Assembly (NCBI GenBank): GCA_037833965.1
Contig: AP031358.1
Span: 9,866,001-9,930,000 of the forward strand
Source of the DNA: Marchantia polymorpha subsp. ruderalis
Lineage: Eukaryota > Streptophyta > Marchantiopsida > Marchantiales > Marchantiaceae
DNA length: 64,000 bases
Reading direction: 5' to 3'
The position numbers and the translations under genes were made by a program. Positions 1 to 9,556 of the stretch are shown one piece after another; within the stretch, counting starts at the first letter, position 1; each line of letters starts with the position of its first letter. Under the pieces are notes generated by a model, which saw only the letters and a program-made list of their open reading frames with translations, was not told the origin of the DNA and ran no database searches.

Positions 1-2
1 GT

Positions 3-329
3 TCACGAGTTCATAGAATAGACGGTTTGACGGATGAAATTGGTTGTGCGCTTGGCCTCTTGGAGGCCGATGACGACTCTTGCTCAGTAAAGTTCGGTTC
101 TTCGAGGAGCAGGCTTTCACGAGAATGCGGCCCGGATGAATATCATAGAAAAGGCCTTCTGGTGAATCCGAGTCAAGCTGAGAGACTGAAGGACTATTCT
201 TTTTTGAAAAACATAGTCAACAAACCTGTGATAAAGTATAAAACCGTTTTGTGTCGGAAATTGGTGAGAAACGCCAGGAAAGAAATTTGGTCCAAAGGTA
301 AAACAGCCAGCAAGTATGTAACATCTTGA
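3..329 (+). CDS. Partial ORF of unknown function at the window edge
   Basis: The frame is open from the first bases of the window to a stop after residue motif KYVTS, about 108 codons, with no need for a start inside the window. It may therefore be the last exon of a gene that begins to the left. The peptide is mixed charged and basic towards the C-terminus (KYKTVLCRKLVRNARKE) with an acidic patch near the N-terminus (EADDDSC). I recognise no domain. Base composition is less AT-rich than the DNA that follows, which mildly favours coding. It could equally be a chance ORF or part of a decayed transposon; no neighbour helps. Confidence 0.25.
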   Translation, partial: SRVHRIDGLTDEIGCALGLLEADDDSCSVKFGSSRSRLSRECGPDEYHRKGLLVNPSQAERLKDYSFLKNIVNKPVIKYKTVLCRKLVRNARKEIWSKGKTASKYVTS

Positions 330-1199
330 TCATCCTATATTTCTAGATGAGTTGTGCCTATATCGGACCCTGGAGCTGTGTCTTGTGTACTCGAACAGTG
401 GAAGAAGAAAGTTTCGAACGACCAGATTCTCTTCAGAGACTGTTCCTTCATCGTATCATATTTTGCAAACCTGTCAGTTGGTAAGGTCCTATAATGCTGA
501 ATGCTACAGCTCTATTCACAATTTGTGTGTATGCTGACAAGTCAAAAACTAGTCTTGCAGTTATTGATTTGTCAGCAATTGCAAGATTATCTGCAAATTT
601 GCAACATTTTTCATGAGTTAAAAAGAAGAATTTTTCATACCGACAACGCCGGCAACTATATCAAAAAATTTGCAAAACAAGACGACAATCATCTTGCACG
701 CCTTTAACATGCTGGAGGTCATCATCTTATCCACGGATGTCTTATCTTTCAAGGAGGCAATGAAGGTCGACAACGAGGTCTATTGTCATCTCATGATTGT
801 GATCATAAAGAAATACAAGCCTGATGCTACCAACATAGATGACAAAGTCAACTTCGCCTCCAACATCTAGTAGAACAAGGAGTATTTAAAGTTATTGAAA
901 ATGGTCATCAAGGAGTTCGACTACAAGGGCAAGATTGTCATTGTCATGGACAAATGGCGCTTGAGTTTTACTTTGTCGACTACAAAAGCTACGATCTCAT
1001 ATTACCCATACTCTTGTAGCTCAACATCATTTGTGACAACATTTTTGATTCAACACATATGGATGGTTGATTATAGTTGTTTGAGAATTTTTTATTGTAC
1101 CGCTTATACTCTCATACATATATATATCTGAATAGATTATGATCGAATTAGATACTACATCCAAGAAATGTTGTTTACTTGCATATGCTAGCGATGTGA
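330..1199. other. No recognisable gene
   Basis: Several short frames occur here, for example 670-870 and 895-1131 on the plus strand, but none shows a motif I recognise. It may be decayed transposon DNA leading into the organellar and copia fragments that follow. Confidence 0.3.
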
Positions 1200-1500
1200 A
1201 ATGATGTGGGCAGTCAACCTCCTAGAAAAAGCAATGTACATAGACTACTCATTAAGATCATATTAGAATACTCCCCTAAAAAAAAAGCAAACCCCATGGA
1301 CGAATATTCTACATTGTAGTCCGCTACGAGTTTTGCCTCGGCCTTTGGTAGATCAAAAGGAGCTCGATTAGTTTCTGCTAAACAAGAAATAATAAACATA
1401 AGAAACACATGAAACAAGGGAACAACAAACCATATCCTTGTTTGCGCTAGGACAATCTCGCTAAAATTGCAAGAACCTGCGCATAGTATGATAGACTATG
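1200..1500 (-). pseudogene. nad1: Nuclear copy of mitochondrial nad1 (NUMT fragment)
   Basis: Translated on the minus strand, this stretch gives an internal part of mitochondrial NADH dehydrogenase subunit 1, a membrane subunit of respiratory complex I. Visible family signatures are [10 protein letters not shown], then [14 protein letters not shown], then [10 protein letters not shown] and [14 protein letters not shown], all in one frame and in the expected order. A TGA replaces the conserved Trp after LFLGG at the downstream end, and a TAG interrupts the upstream end. Only about 95 codons remain, with no start and no end, and the piece is embedded in AT-rich nuclear repeat DNA next to a copia remnant. 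This is a transferred, non-functional fragment; the identification is firm, the exact ends are not. Confidence 0.85.
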
Positions 1501-1559
1501 TGATCCAGTAGCTTGTAAATTTATTGTCAATACAGAAATTTCATTTAATGAACATGAAT

Positions 1560-3180
1560 CATTGAAATAGTAATAGAGTCTCAAGCTCTCTTTACTAGCA
1601 AGGAAGAACCTTCACTTAAAGATGTTGTTGAGAGGAATATTGATCATATGCACCAAACGATAAAGATCAACGAGAATGTATTACTATAACATCATCAAAT
1701 CAAATTAGTATAACTTTCGCAAGGTATAAACTATAGGTTGATTTATTTATTTTTAAGATCATAATATTGATATGTAGGATGGATATCACATTGCATTGAT
1801 CTTGAAAGAAGTAAAATATTATTCTTATAAAGAAACTCAAGTTTGTATCAATCATCTTGAATGAAATGTTACTATGGAGCGTGAAATGCATTCGTTGATA
1901 GATAACAAGACATTGGAGCTAGTGAAACTATCAAAAATTCAAGCTTTGATTAATTGCAAGTGGATGTACAAACAAAAAAACAATCCAACAAATGACGAGA
2001 ATAGATTTTCAAAGTGAGATTGATGATTAAAGATTTCACACAACAGAATGTTATGATTTATAACAAAAAATTTTCACTTATTGCAAAGTATGTTGATATT
2101 TGTCTGCTATGTGTATTTGCTGTGATATTTAGTTTTGTTATGTATCATATGAATGTAGTTACATCACTTTTCAATGAAAGAACTAGTTAGTTTTGAGAAG
2201 AAAGTTCAAGATAAATTAGTTTGAAGATTGCTAAGATTGTTATATGGATTGAAGCAAGCTCCTAGACAGTAAAATGCAAGATTTGATGAGTTTATGAAAG
2301 CACCAGATTTTTCCAAAGGGTGTTTACATAAAGAAGATAAATAATGAGATCTTTAATCTTATTATACTAGTACTTTACATAGATAACATGCTCATCTTGT
2401 CAATGAATCAATTCGACGTGGATTGATGCAAGAATAAGTTGAAATATGCATTTAACATGAAATATTTGGATAAGTTTAAGAAGATATTATGAATTTTGAT
2501 GAAGCAGATTTTATGTTTAAATCAAGTCAAATATATTTAAAATAAAAAATTTAAAATATATTTTGAAAGGCTTAACATGGCAAATTTGTAAGGATTATAT
2601 ATTCCTTTGATCACACATTTTACACTTGTTGCAGTTCAATATCAACCAATGTTATTAAGAAGCAAAAGATGTCATGTGTTCTTTATGATAAAGTTGTGGC
2701 AGCCTCATTTATTTGATGGTGTGGACAATACGTGATATTGCTTTAGCAATATACAAAGGAAGCAAATATATGTCAAATCCAGTAAATGCGCGTTGAACAC
2801 TGGTGAAATAAATTTTCAGATAGCTAAAGATTACTGTTTAGTGTCTAATGAATTATTATATAAATTCACAACTTGTTGGTTTATGTTCATGCTCATTATG
2901 GGGATTAGAGTAAATCTAAAATTGATTATGTGTTTACATTTAGTGATATATGCATTTAGTTGTAGATCTATCTTGCAAAAATGTTTAGCTCTATCTACAA
3001 TAAAAGATAAGTATGTAGCGACATAAAGTATCAATTTATTAGAGATTCAATTTTTGATAGAAGTATTGAGTTAGTTATATTGATCGTAAATCCAATCCAC
3101 TTGATGTTTTGATCAAAGTTATTTACTTAAAATTTTATGAAATATTGTGCTACTATGCAAATTTTGCATGAATATCACAA
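1560..3180 (+). pseudogene. Decayed Ty1/copia reverse transcriptase-RNase H
   Basis: Pieces of a Ty1/copia pol gene appear in order but scattered over frames. Around 1880-1960 the peptide EMHSLIDNKTLELVK...NCKWMYK matches the start of the copia RT domain. At 2240-2300 LYGLKQAPR followed by ARFDEFMK is diagnostic. At 2372-2395 the catalytic box reads YIDNM, so the second Asp is lost. Near 2700-2780 there is a match to the TRPDIA region (TIRDIALAI) and KYMSNP. RNase H signatures follow at about 2960-3020 (LQKCLALST). Many stops and shifts separate the blocks. This is an old, dead copy; I did not find its LTRs. Confidence 0.8.
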
Positions 3181-3698
3181 GTAGAGTTTACTAACAATAT
3201 TCATTAGCAATTACCTACCTCTATATATTTGTACTCTATTATGATTTGTCTACGACTTGGCTCTAGTTTATGAGTAGATTTTGTTAGATTTTCTTCTAGT
3301 ACTTACCCAGAAGAATAATCATATAAGTTAAGGAAGTTAGTGTCATTTGATATCTGATAAGCAGGAGAAATATAGGTGTAATTCTTGTCGATGACATGTG
3401 GTCAAGGGAAAATTATTTGTGTAATCCTTTTCGGTGACAACGATCGACAGATGATGCATTTTTGATGTTGGTGCATTCAAGGAATCCGTGATTACTTCAC
3501 ACTTTAAGGCACAAAACAAGATATCATCGCCTCAAACAATTTCAAATTGTTTCCGTGTTTAACTACATGAGTGTTTATTTCTTGTGATTATCTAATTTTC
3601 TTGAGTTTCTTCCAACATTAAACTCTTACAATTTTGATGATTGTTTTCTTTCTATCATATTTGGGATAATACAAATACGATAGATAGATAAATAGATC

Positions 3699-3699
3699 A

Positions 3700-3730
<31 letters not shown>

Positions 3731-3737
3731 TACACAT
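3699..3737. repeat. (TA)n(CA)n microsatellite
   Basis: A run of about eight TA units passes directly into about eight CA units. Confidence 0.9.
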
Positions 3738-4128
3738 TGCATTTTAAGGTGTCATCATTATGATGATGAGCTAAGTGATTTCACTATTATTCATTGAAAA
3801 AAATTTGGTTTATTTGTGTAATCCATTGCATTAAAAGAATGTCATCGTCTGTTCTCATCAAGCTCGTGTGATGAGTTCCACAACAAGTTGAAATGTAATC
3901 CTCATTCACAAATCATCAAATGACCAAGTTCTTGTTTCTTCTTCAACACACAAAAAATAATGTAAGTACTTGAGGCGATGCAAAAATGGACAAGATTATG
4001 AGTAAACACTGGAACTTTTTCCAATCGGATGTAGAATAGATATTGATATAACTTAAGAACATCAAATTCTTATGATTTCTTGAATTAGCCAAAATCAAGA
4101 TGAACGCAGGATGTAGGTACATGGTACA

Positions 4129-4214
4129 GAGTTAAACCTCGAAATAGTGTCACCTCTTATTAGTGACATACTTCCAGTATTGACATAGAACTCAAGAACC
4201 ATTAGGTTTAACTC
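4129..4214. repeat. 86-bp unit with 11-bp terminal inverted repeats
   Basis: The ends gagttaaacct and aggtttaactc are perfect inverted complements, 86 bp apart end to end. The interior contains repeated AGTGAC/GTGACA words. It could be a tiny MITE derivative or a chance hairpin. The motif gcaatagtgacatgatat just after it (4252-4269) recurs at 23799-23816. Confidence 0.45.
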
Positions 4215-4277
4215 GTAAATCTATCAAATAAGAACGCTACTATCTCTATTAGCAATAGTGACATGATATAGAATTTA

Positions 4278-4459
4278 ACAATCCAATGGTGACACAAACT
4301 GGTCTTAGGTTTTCACCTCACTATGAACAAATGTCACTCGGATTAGGTAGTATAGCATTTAGTGCATCATATAGAAGCATTCTTATTGCATGTTTCGCAG
4401 ATTTGCTAAATAATTAGAGGATCATTTGACGGATAGTATCATTTTTAACCACTTGTCTT
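4278..4459. mobile_element. Left part of an interrupted palindromic MITE-like element
   Basis: This piece matches the reverse complement of the far right end of the segment at 23346-24508 (for example ctaggttttca..., tagaagcattcttattgca, acttgtctt). It is therefore one arm of a palindromic element whose remainder lies beyond the big retrotransposon. The break falls exactly at the tctt duplication. No transposase is visible, so it would be non-autonomous. Confidence 0.75.
4456..4459. other. Target-site duplication (left) of the outer Ty3/gypsy element
   Basis: tctt precedes the terminal TG at 4460 and reappears directly after the terminal CA at 23341. Joining the two flanks reproduces the uninterrupted sequence found on the opposite arm of the host palindrome, which supports both the site and the 4-bp length. 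Confidence 0.8.
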
Positions 4460-4869
4460 TGTCGTGCGACTCGGTATCGCCATACATCATACATTGCTGA
4501 CATGCTCTACTCACAACTCACACATACATACACAAGGAACGAGAGTGTCCACACACAAAGGTATCACAACTAAAATAAATGTCGAAACACAAATACACAG
4601 AGAGTCGAGCCAAACTCATTCCCAAAAGAGACATAGAGTCGAAGCTAGCGGGACTGACATATCCCTACGCGAAAGGCTCAACTCGAAGAACGGACAGTTT
4701 TTTGAGTTCGCCACGAATATAAACCTGGAAAGTCGACCTAGCCTACGCTCCGCGTCTCAACGTTAGCCGACTCCCAACGTTAGCCGACTCACACTCGAAT
4801 CCAACATGTCTGAACTCAAATCGACACCAACGTCGATCTGCAACTGCACTAACCTGCATACACATGACA
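4460..4869 (-). repeat. 3' LTR of the outer element, about 410 bp
   Basis: It begins TG and ends CA on the plus strand. Bases 4572-4869 align with 23065-23341 at roughly 95 percent by eye, with two small indels including a 16-bp tandem duplication (caacgttagccgactc) present only here. Bases 4460-4571 are the segment missing from the right-hand LTR. Confidence 0.7.
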
Positions 4870-4871
4870 GC

Positions 4872-4983
4872 TGTCGTGCGACTCGGTATCGCCATACATC
4901 ATACATCGCTGACATGCTCTACTCACAACTCACACATACATACACAAGGAACGAGAGTGTCCACACACAAAGGTATCACAACT
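4872..4983. repeat. Extra 112-bp copy of one end of the LTR
   Basis: This repeats 4460-4571 with one mismatch. It is joined to the full LTR through two bases (gc), giving CA-gc-TG, and lies between that LTR and the purine tract. It looks like a truncated second LTR in tandem. Confidence 0.75.
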
Positions 4984-4997
4984 TGCCCCCCTAGCTG
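4984..4997 (-). other. Polypurine tract candidate of the outer element
   Basis: On the minus strand agctaggggggca lies downstream of the pol stop codon and just before LTR-derived sequence, where the plus-strand primer of an LTR retrotransposon is expected. Confidence 0.5.
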
Positions 4998-5141
4998 GCG
5001 GTCAGGTCCCTCTGACTCCCAGGTAGCCCTATCTACAACTACATGCTATGCACCTTTGTGGGTGCGCGAACCAGTAGGCCGGGTGCTATGTCGCCCCATC
5101 GTTAGTCGCCTATCTGCAATTCATGACATGTGAAGATCAAG

Positions 5142-5495
5142 TCATCTACCCTTTGATGTACATCGAGGACAAACCCACCGTCCAGTAGGAACATCGATAG
5201 GTGGAGTCAAGCACAACATGTGCCATCCCCTATAACATCTATCACACACCAACATATAGGCCGCCTGATCAGCTGACCCACATAACATGCACCTCAAGCC
5301 GGCACGTACAATCGCCAAGCTTGGATCTATAATACCATCAACGTTTGGGAGGTGGCATGGCGTAGAGTTGCGCACATGATCCTTCCAAACGACACCATCA
5401 CGACCCTCCAACATGAGAACTCCAGAAGGTAACACCTCTCGCACTCGCAAAATAGTGCGTCCTGCCGTCACATCCAAAGTAGTCGGTGCAGTCTG
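5142..5495 (-). pseudogene. C-terminal PHD finger of the outer element's pol
   Basis: In frame with integrase across a TAG at 5496-5498, this segment carries a complete C4HC3 PHD zinc finger at about 5160-5291. Ligand spacing is C-x2-C-x11-C-x2-C-x4-H-x2-C-x13-C-x2-C, with the diagnostic Trp two residues before the seventh ligand (WVCPRC) and a CDRCYRGWHMLC core. PHD fingers usually read histone H3 tails, so it could tether the integration complex to chosen chromatin, taking the place of the chromodomain of chromoviruses; that role is inference. The frame ends at a TGA (5142-5144). No residue of the finger itself is lost, although the gene as a whole is broken. Confidence 0.85.
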
Positions 5496-6740
5496 CTATA
5501 AATAGACGTAGTCTCCCACACAGAACCTACGAATCGATGGTCGATAACCTCCTCCTCGAATAGTTGCATACCGCAATGTATCCCTGTGCTGAACAATCGC
5601 AAGGTTCTCGAACGCTGCAGGCATAACTCTCTGAAAGAGCACTGCACGTTGAGAACACACTCTCACCCACATATCTAGATCATCAAGGTTCACCACCTCG
5701 CTAGACTCACGACGAATCGCTGCAGGCAAGTCTGGATCTCGGCCGTACAATAGAAAATATGGTGAAAACAAAGCCAAGGATGCTTGACGACTGAATCGAT
5801 ATCCCATGGCCAACCATGGTAACTGAATATCCCAGTCCCCAAGATGCCCCTTCTGTAGGCCATACTTGCGCAACGCTCTCTTCACCGTCTGTATCATCCG
5901 CTCAGCCAAACCATCCGCCTCTGGATGATCTCGGGAAGTAGTCCGGTGATCAATCAGCGTCTTGTCACACAAGACCTGAAACTATGTCCCATGATCGGTC
6001 AACACCTCAACTGGTGCACCAAAGTGACTAAGCACCCTGTCAAGGAAAGCATATGCTACTCCCTCACTCGCCTTGTCATGTAATGCCACCAACTCATTCC
6101 ACTTGGAGAAATGCTCCACCATCACCAACACATACCGATGATGTCGTGCAGTCAAAGGTAGTGGTCGAGCAAAGTCCAAACTCCAACGGTAACCCAATCC
6201 CATGATAGGTAAGGGATGTAACTCTGGTGTCGGGGCATTGAACGATGCCCTCACTCGATCACAAACCATGCAACATGATACCAACTGCTGTACCTGCGTA
6301 TGCATACCACGCCACCAATATTGACCTAGGAGTAAACTGTTCATACGCTTCACTCCAAAATGTCCCAATCCTCATGAGCATGCCTCACAATGCGTGCTCT
6401 CTGAGCTGGATGCGGTACTACTCGTACCCTACCATCCTCCCACACTCGGAGAACATGTGATACCTCCAATCGGTATCTCTTCGCTCGCTGGAGAACACGA
6501 TCTCGCTCCTTGGCACCCACTGTGCCTGACACCATACTGGTCCGTAAGAACTCCAACACCAACGCATCATCGTGAACATCACGCTGGTCCTTACCACCAT
6601 CCTCAACCTCAGGATTCGAAGACTTACTATCTACTCTCTGACTAGAGTAAGATGTCAAGTGGTCCTCACTGCTAGAGGCTCCACGTAACCAACACATGAA
6701 GGCAGATGCATGCCAACCGGGCACCATCTCCTCATCAACC
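5496..6740 (-). pseudogene. Integrase of the outer element (broken)
   Basis: The zinc-binding region ends in SCCMVCDRV; the catalytic core shows WSLDFARPLP, LTDHGT and the Glu-bearing PEADGLAERM, so the D-D-E set can be traced; the C-terminal part has GDYVYL and then a small beta-rich segment. Breaks: a one-base frameshift at about 6350-6368, just before the zinc-binding motif GHFGVKRM; a TGA at 6749; a TAG at 5982 right after LTDHGT; and a TAG at 5496. Integrase would insert the element's cDNA and make the 4-bp duplication seen at the ends. The family assignment is secure; function is lost. Confidence 0.85.
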
Positions 6741-6772
6741 TCACCATGTCACCTAGCTCCAGTGTCATCCTC

Positions 6773-8257
6773 CTAGCTAGTGCATGGGTTCCGACTCAAA
6801 CCGTCGGCATCCAAGTTCGCAACTCCAGGCCTATGCACCACCTGAAAGTCGTACTCCTGTAAGATGAAAGCCCACCGTGCAAGCTTCCCTGTGAGCTTGT
6901 CAGACTTCATCAACCACTTGAGCGGTTGATGATCGGTAACAAGGGTAAACTGCGTACCAAACAAGTAGCACCTAAAGTGTGCCACAGCCCACACCGCTGC
7001 CAAACACTCTCCCTTGTACGAACTATACCGCGACTCTGCTGCATTGTTCGAACGATTAGCGTACGCAATCACAAACTCCTTGCCCTCATCATCACACTGC
7101 GTCAACACCGTTCCAAGTCCCAACATACTCTAATAAGTGTGCAACTGGTATGGACGACCTCTCATATGTCTCCTCAAGATGGGAGCGGCCACCAACTTGG
7201 CCTTGAGCTCAACAAAAGCTCTCTCTTGCTCATCTTCCCATTGCCACTCCTGATCCGACTTCAGCAACTGGTTCAAAAGCTTTGCTATAGCACTGAATCC
7301 CTTCACATACCTCCGATAATAGTTCGCCAAACCCATGAATGCACAAACTCTACTCACATCCGCTGGACAAGGAATGCGCGCAATAGCCTCCACTTTTGCC
7401 TGCTGAACTCCCAAACCACCTGGGTAGATCACATGACCCAAGTACTCCATCTTCTACTGGAAGAACCTACACTTCCCAGGATGTAACCGCAAACCATGAG
7501 CCCTCAAGCGCTCAAGCAAAATCTGCAAATGTATCTGGTGTTGCTCCACCGTGTCGCTAAACACCAAGATATCATCAATGTAATATCTGACAAAATCTAG
7601 CCCCGCTAGAATTCTGTCCATCATTCTCTGGAACTCGGCAGGTGCATTCTTCAACCCAAAGGGTAAGAATCGCCATTGATACAAACAATCCTTGCCATGG
7701 GAGTTGACTTTCCAAAACGCTGTCTTGACCTTGTCCTCCTCCTGAATCGGCAACTGATGGTATCCTGCTCGAAGATCCAAAGTACTAAACATCCTCGCAT
7801 GTCCCACCACATCGAAGATCTACTCAGGTGTAGGCATGGCATACTTATCGGCCTTCGTCTGCCGATTGATAGGACGGTAGTCTCCGCACATGCGCCTATC
7901 CGTGTAGTTGCCATGTACATCCTTCTTCGCCGGCATAACAGTGGCTGAAGCATACTCACCATGCGACAACTCCACTAACCCAGCCTCCAATAACTCCAAC
8001 GTCCGACTCCGAATCAAATCCCTTTTCATATCACTATATCGATAGGGACGACGGAAGATTGGCGTATCACTAGCCAACTCTATCCGTATGTCGGGTCCAA
8101 TCAAAGTATCCAACTCCTTCATACTGAAAGCAAAACAAATCCTATATTCATGTAGGAATTGTGTCAACCGTCGCCACTCTCCTCCGGTGATCTGAGAACC
8201 AATCGATGGCTCCCACTCCTCCTTCATGGACCCACAAGAGGGAGGCGATATTGTCAC
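6773..8257 (-). pseudogene. Reverse transcriptase and RNase H of the outer element (broken)
   Basis: RT signatures run in order: KELDTLIGP and the RRPYRYSDMKRD entry region, MPAKKDVHGNY, CGDYRPIN, FSTLDLRAGYHQ, FLPFGLKNAPAEFQ and the catalytic YYIDDILVF at about 7570-7580, then EYLGHVI and MGLANYYRRYV. RNase H follows with TDHQPLKWL and the HRPGVANLDADGLSR tail. In-frame TAG codons sit at 7820, 7454, 7130 and 6773. At the RNase H start the conserved first catalytic Asp is Tyr, immediately followed by a TAG (7130). RT Asp residues are intact, so decay has been by scattered point changes. Confidence 0.9.
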
Positions 8258-8263
8258 TAGTTG

Positions 8264-9480
8264 CTATGACACCTCTTCCAAAGAAGGGTTCTCCGTACCC
8301 TCCTTCGTAGCAACCTCCCCGTGACCAACATCTCCAACTTCATGGGCGTCCACTCTCGCAAGTCCTCTCGTCACGTCCCATGAACTCCAAGGATGACGAA
8401 TATCTCGCAAGTCGCCCCAAACCATTGCCACCACCATCCCGGTAGGCAATGAGCTAATAAGTGATGTAACAACCACCAAATTTGCGCGCAAACGGCGTTG
8501 CTCGGCCAAACCCAAGCTCACAATCCACGTCAAGCAGTTCAGGTCCATAGCCTGACCCAAAACCTGACGACGCGACGCCTCTGAAACTGAAGAAGTCGCG
8601 GTCACAGCAGTCAGAAACCCCATCGCACGCTCTCTCTCATCAGCGTTGGGCTCCCTCAACTGATGTATGGTACTGTACCACAGTAGTCCAGGTCCGCCAT
8701 CACGATATGCATGTGATGCCGGATAACTGACCAACGTAGGCAAAGCCATCCAAGGCTGACCTACGTGGTTCACCAATGCCATGAGTGACCTATCCGCCAC
8801 TCTCACCACCTGAGAGTATCGAGAGACATCCAAGATCCTGTCAACGGTGAATGTAGGATCACGATGCATAGAATCATACGCATGACGCAATATCTCTCGT
8901 GGTACAAGGTTGGTCCATCATAAACGTGCACAATGAGCACGTGAACCAACCCTCGCAGCATCCAACAACACTGCTGATCCAATCTATGCCTTGACCTCAT
9001 GGACACTCACCATCAATTGAGCTTGAGTGTCACCCAACAACGGTACGTTCTCTAGAATGTATGCTCGAGAACGTGTCTGCTGCTCCTGAAGATGACGTAA
9101 CACTCGTAGCATCTCCCATAACATCCGAGATCTGGAATCATGTAAACCCGCTCCATGCCCCGCGCGTGTGTGCCCCTGACATGGCCATCCCGCAATCACC
9201 AAATTGATATGTCCAACTCGATCAAGGTCTGGCGCACCCAACAATGAAATGTCGGAAGGCAACGCCCTCTGGTATCCTCGAACAGCTGATCGCGGCAACA
9301 ACAAAGGAAAACGCTGCATCAACTGTGTAACATGTCGTGAAGAAACTCGACGGGCCGTCTCGTCCTTCTCCACGTACAAGTATCTACGTACGAGAATACC
9401 TGACTGCAACACTGCAGCCAAACCTATGCTGATATCCCCAAAAAGATCCAGCAAACAAACACCCTATAGGGAATACTCCC
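8264..9480 (-). pseudogene. DNMT3-like C5 cytosine methyltransferase domain in pol
   Basis: The frame between protease and RT encodes a C5 DNA methyltransferase of about 320 residues. Motif I (LDLFGDISIGL, cofactor binding) is at about 9420-9451; motif IV with the catalytic Cys (GWPCQGHTRAG) has PCQ at 9176-9184; motif VI (ILENVP) has ENV at 9044-9052; motif VIII (GSRAHCARL) is near 8930; motifs IX-X (ERERAMGF, SRRQVLGQAMDLN) run to about 8537. The spacing from AMGF to LGQ and the motif VIII form resemble DNMT3 more than MET1, CMT or DRM. In-frame stops are at 9464 (TAG), 8984 (TAG), 8918 (TGA) and 8264 (TAG), so it is inactive here although the catalytic motifs survive. It would methylate cytosines; acting on element cDNA or host chromatin is inference. 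Confidence 0.9.
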
Positions 9481-9556
9481 ATACAATAGGTGTGGTAATC
9501 AATGGTGATAACATGCTAGGACCACATACTAGCCGACCAACTGAAACTCGCTCTGC

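Larger units (their letters stand above)
3180..4277. other. AT-rich DNA without a recognisable gene
   Basis: No coding region is supported. The stretch holds a TA/CA microsatellite at about 3699-3737 and a small inverted-repeat unit at 4129-4214, and it runs into the left half of an interrupted palindromic element. Confidence 0.5.

Noticed and set aside
4460-4983. A stand-alone TRIM element (112-bp LTRs around a 300-bp core)
   Set aside because: The core recurs at 23065-23341 with its CA end flush with the target duplication, so core plus one 112-bp segment is the LTR of the large element.
6926-7486. A 186-codon plus-strand ORF
   Set aside because: It is the opposite strand of the RT-RNase H coding region and has no recognisable domain.
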